Below are positions 1 through 9,545 of a stretch of DNA of 64,000 nt, piece after piece. The notes beneath the pieces are model-generated. The model saw only the letters and a program-made list of their open reading frames with translations. It made no database searches and was not told where the DNA came from. This DNA comes from Microbacterium marinilacus (GTDB lineage: Bacteria > Actinomycetota > Actinomycetes > Actinomycetales > Microbacteriaceae): contig NZ_JAIJZW010000004.1 of NCBI RefSeq assembly GCF_019753765.1, forward strand, positions 1-64,000. Reading direction: 5' to 3'. The translations under genes were made by a program, and so were the position numbers. Positions within the stretch are counted from its first letter, which is position 1; the number at the start of each line of letters is the position of its first letter.

Positions 1-85
1 TACTCTTGTGCTCCGGCAGCGCCTCAGCGAGCATCCGCAACGCCCGCTCACGCATCTCCGGTTCGAACTTCTTCGGCATCGTCAT
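1..85 (-). CDS. IS3-family transposase OrfA, N-terminal fragment cut by the window edge
   Basis: The minus strand opens with an ATG at 85 and reads MTMPKKFEPEMRERALRMLA and then AEALPEHK before running off the window. This is the conserved start of IS3-type OrfA proteins, the helix-turn-helix half of the transposase that binds the element ends. A purine-rich stretch (AGGATGGG) precedes the ATG. Only 28 codons are visible, so it is not possible to say whether the element is intact. It is a different element from the one at 209-1492: the protein start differs and the strand is opposite. Confidence 0.65.
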   Translation of the reverse strand, partial: MTMPKKFEPEMRERALRMLAEALPEHKS

Positions 86-130
86 CCCATCCTGGATTAG
101 AGGACGGAACGAAAGCCAGGCCGATTCGGA

Positions 131-158
131 CATCGCCGGACTCCCGGGCGCCGTCTCA
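131..158 (-). repeat. Possible terminal inverted repeat of the left-edge IS element
   Basis: Read on the minus strand this begins TGAGACGG and contains CCCGGGAGTCCGG. A TGA start followed by a CCCGGGAnTCCGG-type core is common at the ends of IS3 relatives. It lies 46 bp upstream of the OrfA start, where an end would be expected. The partner end is outside the window, so this is inference only. Confidence 0.25.
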
Positions 159-208
159 AGCGAACTCGAACGTTCGATACGAGGACCTGACATTGAAGCG
201 TCGACCCT

Positions 209-235
209 TCGGGTCTGCTGAACGGATAGGTGACA
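209..235 (+). repeat. Left inverted repeat of IS3 element
   Basis: Matches the reverse complement of 1466-1492 with one mismatch. The core is GGTCTGCTG followed, after the mismatch, by ACGGATAGGTGACA-type sequence. The transposase should bind here. Confidence 0.8.
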
Positions 236-280
236 TCTGATCTGGCTTGCCCGAGGGGGTGGGCCTGGAAGGATGCCATC

Positions 281-598
281 GTGCCTAAGCCCTATCCGAA
301 GGAGTTCCGCGAGGACGTCGTCCGTGTCGCGGAGAACCGCGAGCCCGGTGTGACGGTCGAGCAGATCGCCAAGGACTTGGGGGTTCACCCGATGACGCTC
401 ACGAAGTGGCTCGCGCGGTCTCGTGCCGCGGAGAAGTCGACCGAGTCCGGCGCGCCGATGCCTGCCGACCAAGCCGCCGAGCTGCGGGAGTTGCGGGCGC
501 GCAACCGGCTGTTGGAGCAGGAGGTGGAGGTGCTGCGACGGGCGACGGCGTATCTGTCGCAGGCGCATCTGCCGGGAAAAGGCTCTACCCGCTCGTGA
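281..598 (+). CDS. IS3-family transposase OrfA
   Basis: A 105-residue protein starting at GTG 281, chosen because GGAAGGA lies 7 bp upstream and the protein then begins MPKPYPKEFREDVV as relatives do. Residues about 18-45 form the helix-turn-helix (EQIAKDLGVHPMTLTKWL), which recognises the IS ends. Residues about 66-90 are a leucine-rich coiled coil (RARNRLLEQEVEVL) used for multimerisation. OrfA of this family acts with OrfB as an OrfAB fusion made by -1 frameshifting. This ORF looks intact, but its partner is broken, so any OrfA made would at most repress or compete. Confidence 0.85.
   Translation: MPKPYPKEFREDVVRVAENREPGVTVEQIAKDLGVHPMTLTKWLARSRAAEKSTESGAPMPADQAAELRELRARNRLLEQEVEVLRRATAYLSQAHLPGKGSTRS
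574..582 (+). other. Programmed -1 frameshift site between orfA and orfB
   Basis: The sequence GGGAAAAGG lies 14 bp before the orfA stop. In the orfA frame it reads GGA AAA GGC; one base back it reads AAA AGG CTC, entering the orfB frame (KRLYPLVREL). An A-AAA-G slip next to the orfA end is how IS3 elements make the OrfAB transposase. No downstream stem-loop was modelled. Confidence 0.6.
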
Positions 599-1457
599 GA
601 GAGCTCGCCGCTGACGGGATCCCCGTCACGGTGACGTGCCGGGTATTGAAGCTCGCCCACCAGCCCTACTACCGCTGGCTCAAGAACCCGATCACCGAGA
701 CCGAGCTGGCGGAGGCGTATCGTGCCAACGCCCTGTTCGACGCGCAGCGTGACGACGCGGAGTTCGGGCATCGGCTGCTCGCGGACGAAGCCCGCGACGC
801 GGGGCAGGCGATGTCGGACCGCACCGCGTGGAAGATCGCGTCCGTGAATGGCTGGTGGTCGGCGTTCGGCAAGCGCAAGGCGCGCGGGAAGGGCCGCAAG
901 GCCGGCCCGCCGGTCCATGACGACCTCGTCAAGCGCGAGTTCACGGCGGATGCCCCGAACCGGCTCTGGCTGACCGACATCACCGAGCACCGCACTGCGG
1001 AGGGCAAGCTCTACCTCTGCGCCGTCAAAGACGTCTTCTCCGGCAAGATCGTGGGCTACTCCATCGACTCCCGCATGAAGTCACGGCTCTTCGTGAACGC
1101 CATCCGCAACGCCACCGCTCTCCGCGGAGATGTCTCCGGTTGCGTCCTGCATTCCGACAGGGGCAGCCAGTTTCGCTCCCGGAAGGCGATCCGAGAGATC
1201 GCCGCCACCGCATGGTCGGATCGATGGGTCGAGTCGGCGCCGCAGGTGACAACGCCGCCATGGAGAGCTTCTTCAGCCTGCTGCAGAAGAACGTCCTCAA
1301 CCGCCGTTCCTGCGCCACCCGCGACTAGCTACGCATCGCGATCGACACCTGGATCGAGCGCACCTACCACCGCCGACGCCGACAAGACCGCCTGGGCCGT
1401 TTGACCCCGGTCGAGTTCGAGACCACGATGACCAAGACCCTGGCCCTCGCGGCCTGA
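595..1457 (+). pseudogene. IS3-family transposase OrfB, frameshifted and with a nonsense codon
   Basis: Encodes the DDE integrase half of the transposase. The first part reads cleanly (VRELAADGIPVTVTCRVLKL through CVLHSDRGSQF). Two catalytic Asp are visible: LTDIT near 976 and HSDRG near 1155. Near 1205-1212 one base is missing, and the protein resumes one frame back as VGSMGRVGAAGDNAAMESFF, which holds the catalytic Glu. A TAG at 1326-1328 then replaces what should be a Glu codon before LRIAIDTWIERTYHRRRR. The normal end LTPVEFETTMTKTLALAA stops at 1457. Two separate lesions mean long inactivity or relaxed selection; sequencing error could explain one but hardly both. Confidence 0.85.
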
Positions 1458-1465
1458 CTAACCCC

Positions 1466-1492
1466 TGTCACCTATCCGTGCAGCAGACCCGA
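1466..1492 (+). repeat. Right inverted repeat of IS3 element
   Basis: Reverse-complement partner of 209-235 with one mismatch. It begins TGTCACCTATCCG just after the orfB stop. Confidence 0.8.
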
Positions 1493-1518
1493 GGTAGAAG
1501 CCCCGGACTGCGGTCGGG

Positions 1519-2028
1519 CTACGTGCTTGCGATGGTGGCGCGCGCGTCGTCCAAGAGAAGGTAGAGCGTGTGGCTCGTACCAGGGAACTTCGTGAACCCG
1601 AATCGCTCGTAGAAGGGGACGACCTCCGGAGTCAAGGCGTGCACGAGGATAGCTCTTGTCCCGATGATCTCGGCTGCTTGGATAGCCTTGACCGTCGCAT
1701 GCTGCAGGAGCGACACCCCTAGCCCGCGTCCCTTGCACTCAAGGTCGACGGCAAGGCGGCCGATCAGGATCACAGGTATCGGGTCCGGCTGGCCCTTGCC
1801 GAGCTCAGCGGGAGCCTCCTCTCGTTGCAGCGCCGAAGCGGAGAGGCAGTAGTAACCGGCGACGCGTCCTGCATCTGTAACGCTCACCATTGTTCGAGAC
1901 GCACCGGTCAACTCGTTGTTCCGAGCACGCCCTCTTAGCCACTGATCCAGTGACTTCACGCCACACTGAAAGTCGGAGAGCCTATCTCCGGCTTTCAGTG
2001 GGCGAGGGGTGTGGAACTCAGTCAACAA
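1519..2028 (-). CDS. GNAT acetyltransferase toxin, TacT/AtaT-like
   Basis: A 169-residue GNAT-fold protein of the size of TacT and AtaT toxins, which acetylate the amino group of aminoacyl-tRNA and stop translation. The acetyl-CoA binding motif is at about 98-105 (KGRGLGVSLL) and the conserved PFYERFGF near the C-terminus carries the active-site Tyr. IGRLAVDLECKGRGLG is typical of this branch. Its ATG lies inside the upstream antitoxin gene (11-bp overlap), as in known DUF1778-GNAT pairs. Base composition and codon use are less GC-biased than in the flanking core genes, which fits acquisition together with the neighbouring IS elements. The tRNA target cannot be read from sequence. Confidence 0.82.
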   Translation of the reverse strand: MLTEFHTPRPLKAGDRLSDFQCGVKSLDQWLRGRARNNELTGASRTMVSVTDAGRVAGYYCLSASALQREEAPAELGKGQPDPIPVILIGRLAVDLECKGRGLGVSLLQHATVKAIQAAEIIGTRAILVHALTPEVVPFYERFGFTKFPGTSHTLYLLLDDARATIAST

Positions 2029-2293
2029 AGACCGACTTGCGGCTCAGCAGCTCACGGAGACCGTCGACGCTACTGGCCGGGCGATCAAGAATCTTCATGA
2101 ACTCGTCAAATCGCGCGGCATCCACTTGCAGCTCGCGATCCCGACGAATGACCTCCTCCGCACGGTTCGTCAGCGTGTCAGTAGAGAAGTCAGTCAGGGA
2201 TCGGCCCTGGATCGCAGCTGCGGTTTCAATGGCAGTCTTTTGCTCGCTGGTTAGGCGAAGCTCGATCCTCTTGTCCTTCAGCCCGCTAGTCAT
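2018..2293 (-). CDS. DUF1778 ribbon-helix-helix antitoxin, TacA-like
   Basis: A 91-residue protein. The start at ATG 2293 (MTSGLKDKRIELRLTSEQK) is chosen over a longer reading because DUF1778 proteins begin close to the RIELRLT strand and because the operator sits just upstream. The N-terminal ribbon-helix-helix (KRIELRLTSEQKTAIETAA) binds DNA. The C-terminal part (RFDEFMKILDRPASSVDGL) should wrap around and neutralise the GNAT toxin. It is transcribed first and overlaps the toxin start, so translation of the pair is coupled. Antitoxins of this type repress their own operon, in keeping with the palindrome at 2302-2322. Confidence 0.85.
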   Translation of the reverse strand: MTSGLKDKRIELRLTSEQKTAIETAAAIQGRSLTDFSTDTLTNRAEEVIRRDRELQVDAARFDEFMKILDRPASSVDGLRELLSRKSVFVD

Positions 2294-2301
2294 GTGTTCA
2301 G

Positions 2302-2322
2302 CGTACGGCAAATTTCCGTACG
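2302..2322 (-). promoter_or_regulatory. Autoregulatory operator of the toxin-antitoxin pair
   Basis: Perfect inverted repeat CGTACGG and CCGTACG separated by 7 bp with an AAATTT centre, ending 9 bp before the antitoxin ATG. A possible promoter overlaps it on the minus strand: TTGGCC, an 18-bp spacer, then TACGCT. Binding here would shut off transcription. The assignment to TacA-type repression is by position and family. Confidence 0.65.
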
Positions 2323-2435
2323 AGGCCAATCCGACCACCACGGCCTCGAGCATCGCTCCCGACGCCCGCGTCTGGTGGTGCCGTCACTTGCTAAAGCGGC
2401 AAGGATCGGAGCGGATGATCCCCCGCCGACGACAA

Positions 2436-2465
2436 CGCCCCACCCAGCCGGAGCCGGATGGGGCG
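2436..2465 (-). terminator. Hairpin downstream of aconitase
   Basis: Arms CGCCCCA and TGGGGCG enclose a GC-rich loop, 17 bp past the aconitase stop. No T-run follows, as is common in high-GC actinobacteria. A weak call. Confidence 0.4.
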
Positions 2466-2481
2466 CTCTCACATCGGTGCG

Positions 2482-5352
<2,871 letters not shown>

Positions 5353-5473
5353 GGGCTGTCTCCTCCTGGGTCGACCGCGCTTGCGCTCTTCATACTGCCC
5401 CCGACCGGGGTCGCCGGGCCAGCAAGGCGGGCCTAACCCCAGGCGGGTCTCGAAGTGCTGTCGGTCGTCCGCT

Positions 5474-5497
5474 ATTTATCTTGATGTCAAGATAAAT
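5474..5497 (-). promoter_or_regulatory. 24-bp perfect palindrome upstream of acnA, MarR-type operator
   Basis: Arms ATTTATCTTGA and TCAAGATAAAT match perfectly around a 2-bp centre. The AT-rich block stands out in about 70% GC sequence. The TCTTGAnnTCAAGA form resembles sites of MarR-family regulators in actinobacteria. On the minus strand it contains TTGACA, a possible -35 element for acnA. It also starts 4 bp beyond the stop codon of the upstream gene. No regulator gene adjoins it, so the factor acts in trans. Confidence 0.6.
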
Positions 5498-5500
5498 CTA

Positions 5501-6232
5501 TCACGTGCGGGATGCCGGATAGAGCGCCCGGACCGCGAGCCACGTGACCGCCACGAGCGGGGCGAACAGCGGCAGGCCCATCAGCAGCTTGAGCGTGCCG
5601 AGGAGCGTCGTCTCGTTCGCGAGGTACAACGGCAGCTGCACGGCGAGGCGCGCATAGAACAGCGCCGCCCACGCGATCGCGAGCCACAGGAACACGCGGC
5701 GCTTGCGGCGGTCCTCGCGCCAGGCCGTGCCGTCGCCGAGCAGGAACCCGGCGGCGAGCCCGATCAGCGACCAGCCCACGAGCGCGGAGACCAGGAACGC
5801 CGTGCCGTAGACGCCGTTCGCGACCAGGCCGATCACGAAATTGTCGCGGCCCTGGCCCGTGAACAGCGCGAGTGCGGCCGCGGCCCCCGCGGCGATGAGG
5901 CCGCCGAGCGCGGCCGCGGGCGGGGACTTCTGGACGAGGCGCACGAGCGTGAACACCGCCGCCATGCCCACCGAGAGACCCAGGGACAGCACCAGCGGCT
6001 CCGGCCACAGCGTGTAGACGATGACGAACACCAGGCTGGGCAGGATCGACTCAAGCATGCCTCGCACGCCGCCCATCGCCTTCCAGACGACGTCGCCCGT
6101 GGTCGCCTCCTCGGCAGGGTCGATCCCGGCGCGGCGGGCCGCGCCGCCGATCGCCGCGCCGACGAGCTCGGAGGCGGAAGGGGCCTCGCGATCGTCGCGC
6201 GACTCCCCCGGCGCGTCTGTCGGGCTCGTCAT
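5501..6232 (-). CDS. DUF3159 membrane protein
   Basis: A 243-residue polytopic membrane protein with an acidic cytoplasmic N-terminus of about 60 residues and roughly six hydrophobic segments (for example LPSLVFVIVYTLWPEPLVLS, FLVSALVGWSLIGLAAGFLL and FLWLAIAWAALFYARLAV). The pattern GxLESILPSLVFV and the late LFYARLAVQLPLYLANE are typical of the actinobacterial DUF3159 family. No function is established. It follows the DUF3710 gene by 5 bp on the same strand, so the two and dut are probably co-transcribed. Confidence 0.85.
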   Translation of the reverse strand: MTSPTDAPGESRDDREAPSASELVGAAIGGAARRAGIDPAEEATTGDVVWKAMGGVRGMLESILPSLVFVIVYTLWPEPLVLSLGLSVGMAAVFTLVRLVQKSPPAAALGGLIAAGAAAALALFTGQGRDNFVIGLVANGVYGTAFLVSALVGWSLIGLAAGFLLGDGTAWREDRRKRRVFLWLAIAWAALFYARLAVQLPLYLANETTLLGTLKLLMGLPLFAPLVAVTWLAVRALYPASRT

Positions 6233-6237
6233 GTGCG

Positions 6238-6846
6238 TCAGGCCGATGCGGGCGTCGAGGGCATCTTCAACGGGATGAGGTCGCGGGGCGGCATGGGAGC
6301 CCCGCCGCGCACCACGACGATCGACCGGAAGAGGTCTTCGACCTGCTCCGCTGCCGCGGGATCGGCGGCACCCGCCCCCCCGATGACGCCGCGCAGGAAC
6401 CAGCGCGGTCCGTCCACGCCGACGAAGCGCGCCAGCCGCATCTGCGCGTCCTGGCCCGCTGCGACCGGCACCTCCGCGAGGAGCTCGGGCCCGAGCGGCC
6501 CCTCGCGCTCCTCCACACGTCCGCCCTGCTGACGCACCTGATCGCGGATCTGGGCGCGGGTCTCCTCCCAGAGCCCGGTGGTGCGCGGCGCCGCGAACGG
6601 CTGCACCTGCAGCGTGGAGCCGGCGTAGTCCAGCCCGACGGCCACGATCCGCTTCGTCTGCTCCTCGACCTCGAGGCGCAGGTTGAGCCCCTCGCGCGGC
6701 AGCACCTTGATGCCGCCGAGATCGATGTACGGGCGCACCGGGTTCGCCTCGGTCTCGTCCAGCGGGCCCACGGCCTCGCGGTCGACGGGAGCCGACTTGC
6801 GGCCCACCTCGAGCTCGTCCGACGTCTCGGGATTCGGATCGGTCAC
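6238..6846 (-). CDS. DUF3710 protein
   Basis: A 202-residue soluble protein starting at GTG 6846. The core (YIDLGGIKVLPREGLNLRLE, then GLWEETRAQIRDQV and WFLRGVIGG) is the DUF3710 domain found almost only in actinobacteria, nearly always next to dut as here (30 bp downstream of it). The N-terminal 40 residues are acidic and probably disordered. The biochemical role is unknown; the position gives only a loose link to nucleotide metabolism or the cell envelope. Confidence 0.87.
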   Translation of the reverse strand: MTDPNPETSDELEVGRKSAPVDREAVGPLDETEANPVRPYIDLGGIKVLPREGLNLRLEVEEQTKRIVAVGLDYAGSTLQVQPFAAPRTTGLWEETRAQIRDQVRQQGGRVEEREGPLGPELLAEVPVAAGQDAQMRLARFVGVDGPRWFLRGVIGGAGAADPAAAEQVEDLFRSIVVVRGGAPMPPRDLIPLKMPSTPASA

Positions 6847-6876
6847 TTCGTTCTCATTTCGACTCGTTCGCTTCGC

Positions 6877-7353
6877 TCAGTCGCGCGGCCCGGTGGCCGC
6901 CGACGGCGGCTCCTGCGGTGCCTGGTAGCCCGTGGACCCGAAGCCGCCGGCGCCGCGAGCGCTGTCGGGCAGCTCGTCCACCGGCAGGAAACGCGCCCGC
7001 GGCACGGGCATCAGGATCAGCTGCGCGATGCGGTCACCGGGCTGGACCTCGTACGCGTCACGGGCGTCGGTGTTGAGCAGCGCCACCTTGATCTCCCCGC
7101 GGTACCCCGCGTCGACCGTCCCCGGCGCGTTGACGATCGTGATCCCGTGCTTCGCCGCCAGGCCGCTGCGCGGCACCACGAAGGCCGCGTACCCCTCGGG
7201 CAGCGCGATCCGCACGCCGGTCCCGACGAGAGCGCGCTCCCCCGGCTCGAGGCGCACGGCCTCGGAAGCCACCAGATCGGCCCCCGCGTCGCCCGGATGC
7301 GCATAGACCGGCGGCACCGATGCGATGATGGGAACGTCCACGGTTTCGGTCAC
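6877..7353 (-). CDS. dut: dUTP diphosphatase
   Basis: A 158-residue homotrimeric dUTPase that hydrolyses dUTP to dUMP, keeping uracil out of DNA and feeding dTMP synthesis. The five motifs are seen in order: HPGDAGADL (1), VPRSGLAAKHG (2), GTVDAGYRGEIKV (3), RIAQLILMP (4) and the C-terminal RGAGGFGSTGY (5). The start is GTG 7353 (VTETVDVPIIASVPPVYAHP); longer readings upstream are antisense to the divergent DUF3093 gene. A TACCCT hexamer lies exactly 6 bp before the GTG, suggesting a leaderless message for the dut-DUF3710-DUF3159 unit. Confidence 0.96.
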   Translation of the reverse strand: MTETVDVPIIASVPPVYAHPGDAGADLVASEAVRLEPGERALVGTGVRIALPEGYAAFVVPRSGLAAKHGITIVNAPGTVDAGYRGEIKVALLNTDARDAYEVQPGDRIAQLILMPVPRARFLPVDELPDSARGAGGFGSTGYQAPQEPPSAATGPRD

Positions 7354-7359
7354 TCCACG

Positions 7360-7365
7360 AGGGTA
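7360..7365 (-). promoter_or_regulatory. -10 element of dut, leaderless type
   Basis: TACCCT on the minus strand with a 6-bp gap to the GTG start, so transcription should begin at the start codon. Confidence 0.5.
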
Positions 7366-7863
7366 ATGCAGAACACACCACAGCCCGTCCGGTCCACGAC
7401 GGCCGCGCGCCCGCTCTACCGGGAGCGCCTGTCGCCTTCCCTGTGGCTGCTCGGCTCCGCCGCGGTGATCGCACCGATGGCGGCACTCGTCTTCGTCCAG
7501 TACGACGCCACCCTGTCGCTCGCGATCGGTCTGGTGGTGGGCTTCCTCGTGATCGCCGGCCTCATCGCCGCCTCGCCGGTGATCGAGGTCCGCGGCGGGG
7601 TGCTGCGTGCGGGACGCGCGCACATCGACGTCGCGCTTCTCGGCGAGCCCGTCGTGCTCGGCGGCGAGGAGGCCCGGGCTGCGCGCGGAGCAGGCCTCGA
7701 TCCGCGCGGCTGGCACCTGATACGCGGAGGGATCGACGAGATCGTCGTCCTTCCGGACGAGGACCCCGACGATCCCGTGTCGTCGTGGACGCTCTCCTCG
7801 CGCACGCCCGATCGCCTCGCGGCGGCCGTGCGTCACGCTCAGGGCCTTCAGGCAGGACGCTAG
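7366..7863 (+). CDS. DUF3093 membrane protein
   Basis: A 165-residue protein with two adjacent hydrophobic segments (LWLLGSAAVIAPMAALVF and LAIGLVVGFLVIAGLIAASP) followed by a cytoplasmic domain (VLRAGRAHIDVALLGEPVVL, RGWHLIRGGIDEIVVLPDED). YRERLSPSLWLL and the SSRTPDRLAAAV tail are family signatures. Function unknown. It diverges from dut, with only 12 bp between the two start codons, so their promoters overlap. The ATG at 7366 follows GAGGG closely. Confidence 0.85.
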   Translation: MQNTPQPVRSTTAARPLYRERLSPSLWLLGSAAVIAPMAALVFVQYDATLSLAIGLVVGFLVIAGLIAASPVIEVRGGVLRAGRAHIDVALLGEPVVLGGEEARAARGAGLDPRGWHLIRGGIDEIVVLPDEDPDDPVSSWTLSSRTPDRLAAAVRHAQGLQAGR

Positions 7864-7913
7864 GGCGTCCCGCCTCGCGCTCGCGTCTCGTCAGAGACCG
7901 TTCGCGCGAACGC

Positions 7914-8210
7914 TCAGGCGGCGCAGTCGCGGCAGATCGGGCCGCTCGCGTCCTCGTGGTCGATCTGCGAGCGGTGCTTCACGAGGAAGCAGCTCATGCA
8001 GGTGAACTCGTCGTCCTGGGCCGGCAGGACCACGACGTCGAGCTCGACGTTCGACAGGTCGGCGCCGGGCAGGTCGAAGCTCGAGGGGTTGTCGGCGTCC
8101 TCCACGTCCACCGAGCCCGACAGGTTGTCGGGCACGCGCGCCTTCAGGGCCTCGATCGACTCGTTGCTGTCGTCCTCGGTCTTGCGGGGGGCGTCGTAAT
8201 CGGTTGCCAT
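7914..8210 (-). CDS. DUF4193 zinc-ribbon-like protein
   Basis: A 98-residue acidic protein beginning MATDYDAPRK. Two CxxC pairs (FTCMSCFLVKH and GPICRDCAA) near the C-terminus look like a structural zinc site. The family is small, conserved in actinobacteria and without known function. It converges on DUF3093 with a 50-bp gap that includes a 14-bp palindrome at 7899-7912. It has a leader of some length: the nearest -10-like sequence on its strand (near 8271-8277) lies about 60 bp upstream. Confidence 0.85.
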   Translation of the reverse strand: MATDYDAPRKTEDDSNESIEALKARVPDNLSGSVDVEDADNPSSFDLPGADLSNVELDVVVLPAQDDEFTCMSCFLVKHRSQIDHEDASGPICRDCAA

Positions 8211-8429
8211 GTGAGTGGGTCACGCTTCTTTCATCGGCTGTGGTGCGGCCCCGCCGTGCGGCGGGGCGGCGATAGTCTGCACGTCCGTCGCCGGTTTGGC
8301 AAATGCGGGGCGCGCCGTCATCCAAACTCGCGGCACGCCCGCGCTATTCCCCTCGGTTGGGGCAGGCCCGTGAAACCATGTCCACGTCGTTGATGCCAGC
8401 GACGAGCGGCGAGCCAGAGGAGCATGGGC

Positions 8430-9482
8430 ATGGAACAGCTCACCATCATCGGAACCGAGGACGGTCGTCTCGTCCTGGCCACCGAGGCCGGTCAGCGCTT
8501 CACCCTCGCGATCGACGACGTGCTGCGCTCCGAGATCCGCAAGGCCGGGCGCGAGGCGACGCCAGCAGAGGCGCGCACCCCGCTGCCGAGCCCGCGCGAG
8601 ATCCAGGCTCACATCCGCGCGGGCATGTCCGCCGAAGAGGTGGCCGAGCTCCTCGACGCGCGTGTCGAGGACATCCGTCGCTTCGAGGGGCCCGTCGTCG
8701 CCGAGAGGGAGCACGTGGTCGGACAGGCGCTTGCGGTGCCTGTGCTGATGGGCATCGAGCTCGAGCATGACGAGAACCCGACGTTCGGCGTCGCCATCCG
8801 CGCGAAGCTGGAGGATCTCGGGGCCACGGGCGAGCGCTGGACGAGCTGGAAGGAGCAGGCGGGCTGGATCGTGAAGCTCGAGTTCACCGCCGAGGAGGTC
8901 GACCACGACGCACGGTGGAGCTTCGAGCGACGACGCGGCGCCCTCTCGCCGCTGAACGGCGACGCCACCGCGCTCTCGCGTCAGGGTCCGATGCCCGAGG
9001 GGCTGATCCCGCGGCTGCGCGCCCTCGACGCCGTGGCGCCCTCCGATCTCGCCGATGACGGTGGCGACGCACGTTTCGACACCGGAGCGCCCGGTCCTCG
9101 CCGTCTTCCCGACCCCGAGCCGGAGAGCGCCCCGTCGCCGGGAGTGCGAGAGCTCGCCACGAAGCGTGCGCCGGGTGCGCAGTCGCCGAACCCGGACACC
9201 GCGGACCTGCTCGAGGCGCTGCGTCGACGGCGCGGACAGCGCGAGCCCGCCCCCGATTTCGAGGCCGATCGGCCCTCGGACCGCTCCCGCTCCGAGCACC
9301 CCGCCGCGGAGCGACCCCGCACCGAGCGCACCCCGGTCGCGCTCTTCGACAGCCTGCCGCCCGCGCCGGAGAACGACGAGCGCGACTCCCCGGAGGGCGG
9401 GAACGACACGCCCCGGAGACGGGGACGACCGTCAATGCCCTCGTGGGACGAGATCGTCTTCGGCGCACGCAGCGACGAATGA
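8430..9482 (+). CDS. sepH: Septation protein SepH
   Basis: A 350-residue protein of the SepH (DUF3071) family, which binds FtsZ and stimulates its assembly at the division site. The conserved N-terminal domain spans about 1-180 (MEQLTIIGTEDGRLVLATEA; LPSPREIQAHIRAGMSAEEV, a helix-turn-helix-like segment needed for FtsZ contact; then VEDIRRFEGPVVAEREHV). From about 200 on it is Pro/Arg/Glu-rich and disordered, as in relatives. ATG 8430 is preferred over 8424 because AGAGGAG sits 8 bp away. It converges on the phosphodiesterase gene. Confidence 0.9.
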   Translation: MEQLTIIGTEDGRLVLATEAGQRFTLAIDDVLRSEIRKAGREATPAEARTPLPSPREIQAHIRAGMSAEEVAELLDARVEDIRRFEGPVVAEREHVVGQALAVPVLMGIELEHDENPTFGVAIRAKLEDLGATGERWTSWKEQAGWIVKLEFTAEEVDHDARWSFERRRGALSPLNGDATALSRQGPMPEGLIPRLRALDAVAPSDLADDGGDARFDTGAPGPRRLPDPEPESAPSPGVRELATKRAPGAQSPNPDTADLLEALRRRRGQREPAPDFEADRPSDRSRSEHPAAERPRTERTPVALFDSLPPAPENDERDSPEGGNDTPRRRGRPSMPSWDEIVFGARSDE

Positions 9483-9545
9483 CGCGATGACCCGGGCTGC
9501 CGGGCCCGATGCGCCGCTTCCGAGGGAGCGGTCGGCAGCTCCGGC

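Larger units (their letters stand above)
209..1492 (+). mobile_element. Decayed IS3-family insertion sequence
   Basis: About 1.28 kb bounded by near-perfect inverted repeats (209-235 and 1466-1492, 26 of 27 positions matching). It carries orfA, an A-rich frameshift site and orfB in the -1 frame, the standard IS3 arrangement. OrfB has lost its frame near 1208 and has an in-frame TAG at 1326, so the copy should not make active transposase. No clean 3-4 bp target duplication is visible: the left flank is itself a small hairpin and the exact outer ends are uncertain by a few bases. Confidence 0.85.

Noticed and set aside
6..221. A 71-codon plus-strand frame at the left edge
   Set aside because: Opposite strand to the recognisable OrfA start at 1-85, with no family features.
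8248..8267. GC hairpin GCCCCGCC/GGCGGGGC upstream of DUF4193
   Set aside because: Considered as a riboswitch or terminator. It is too simple, lies about where the DUF4193 transcript would start, and has no conserved riboswitch features.
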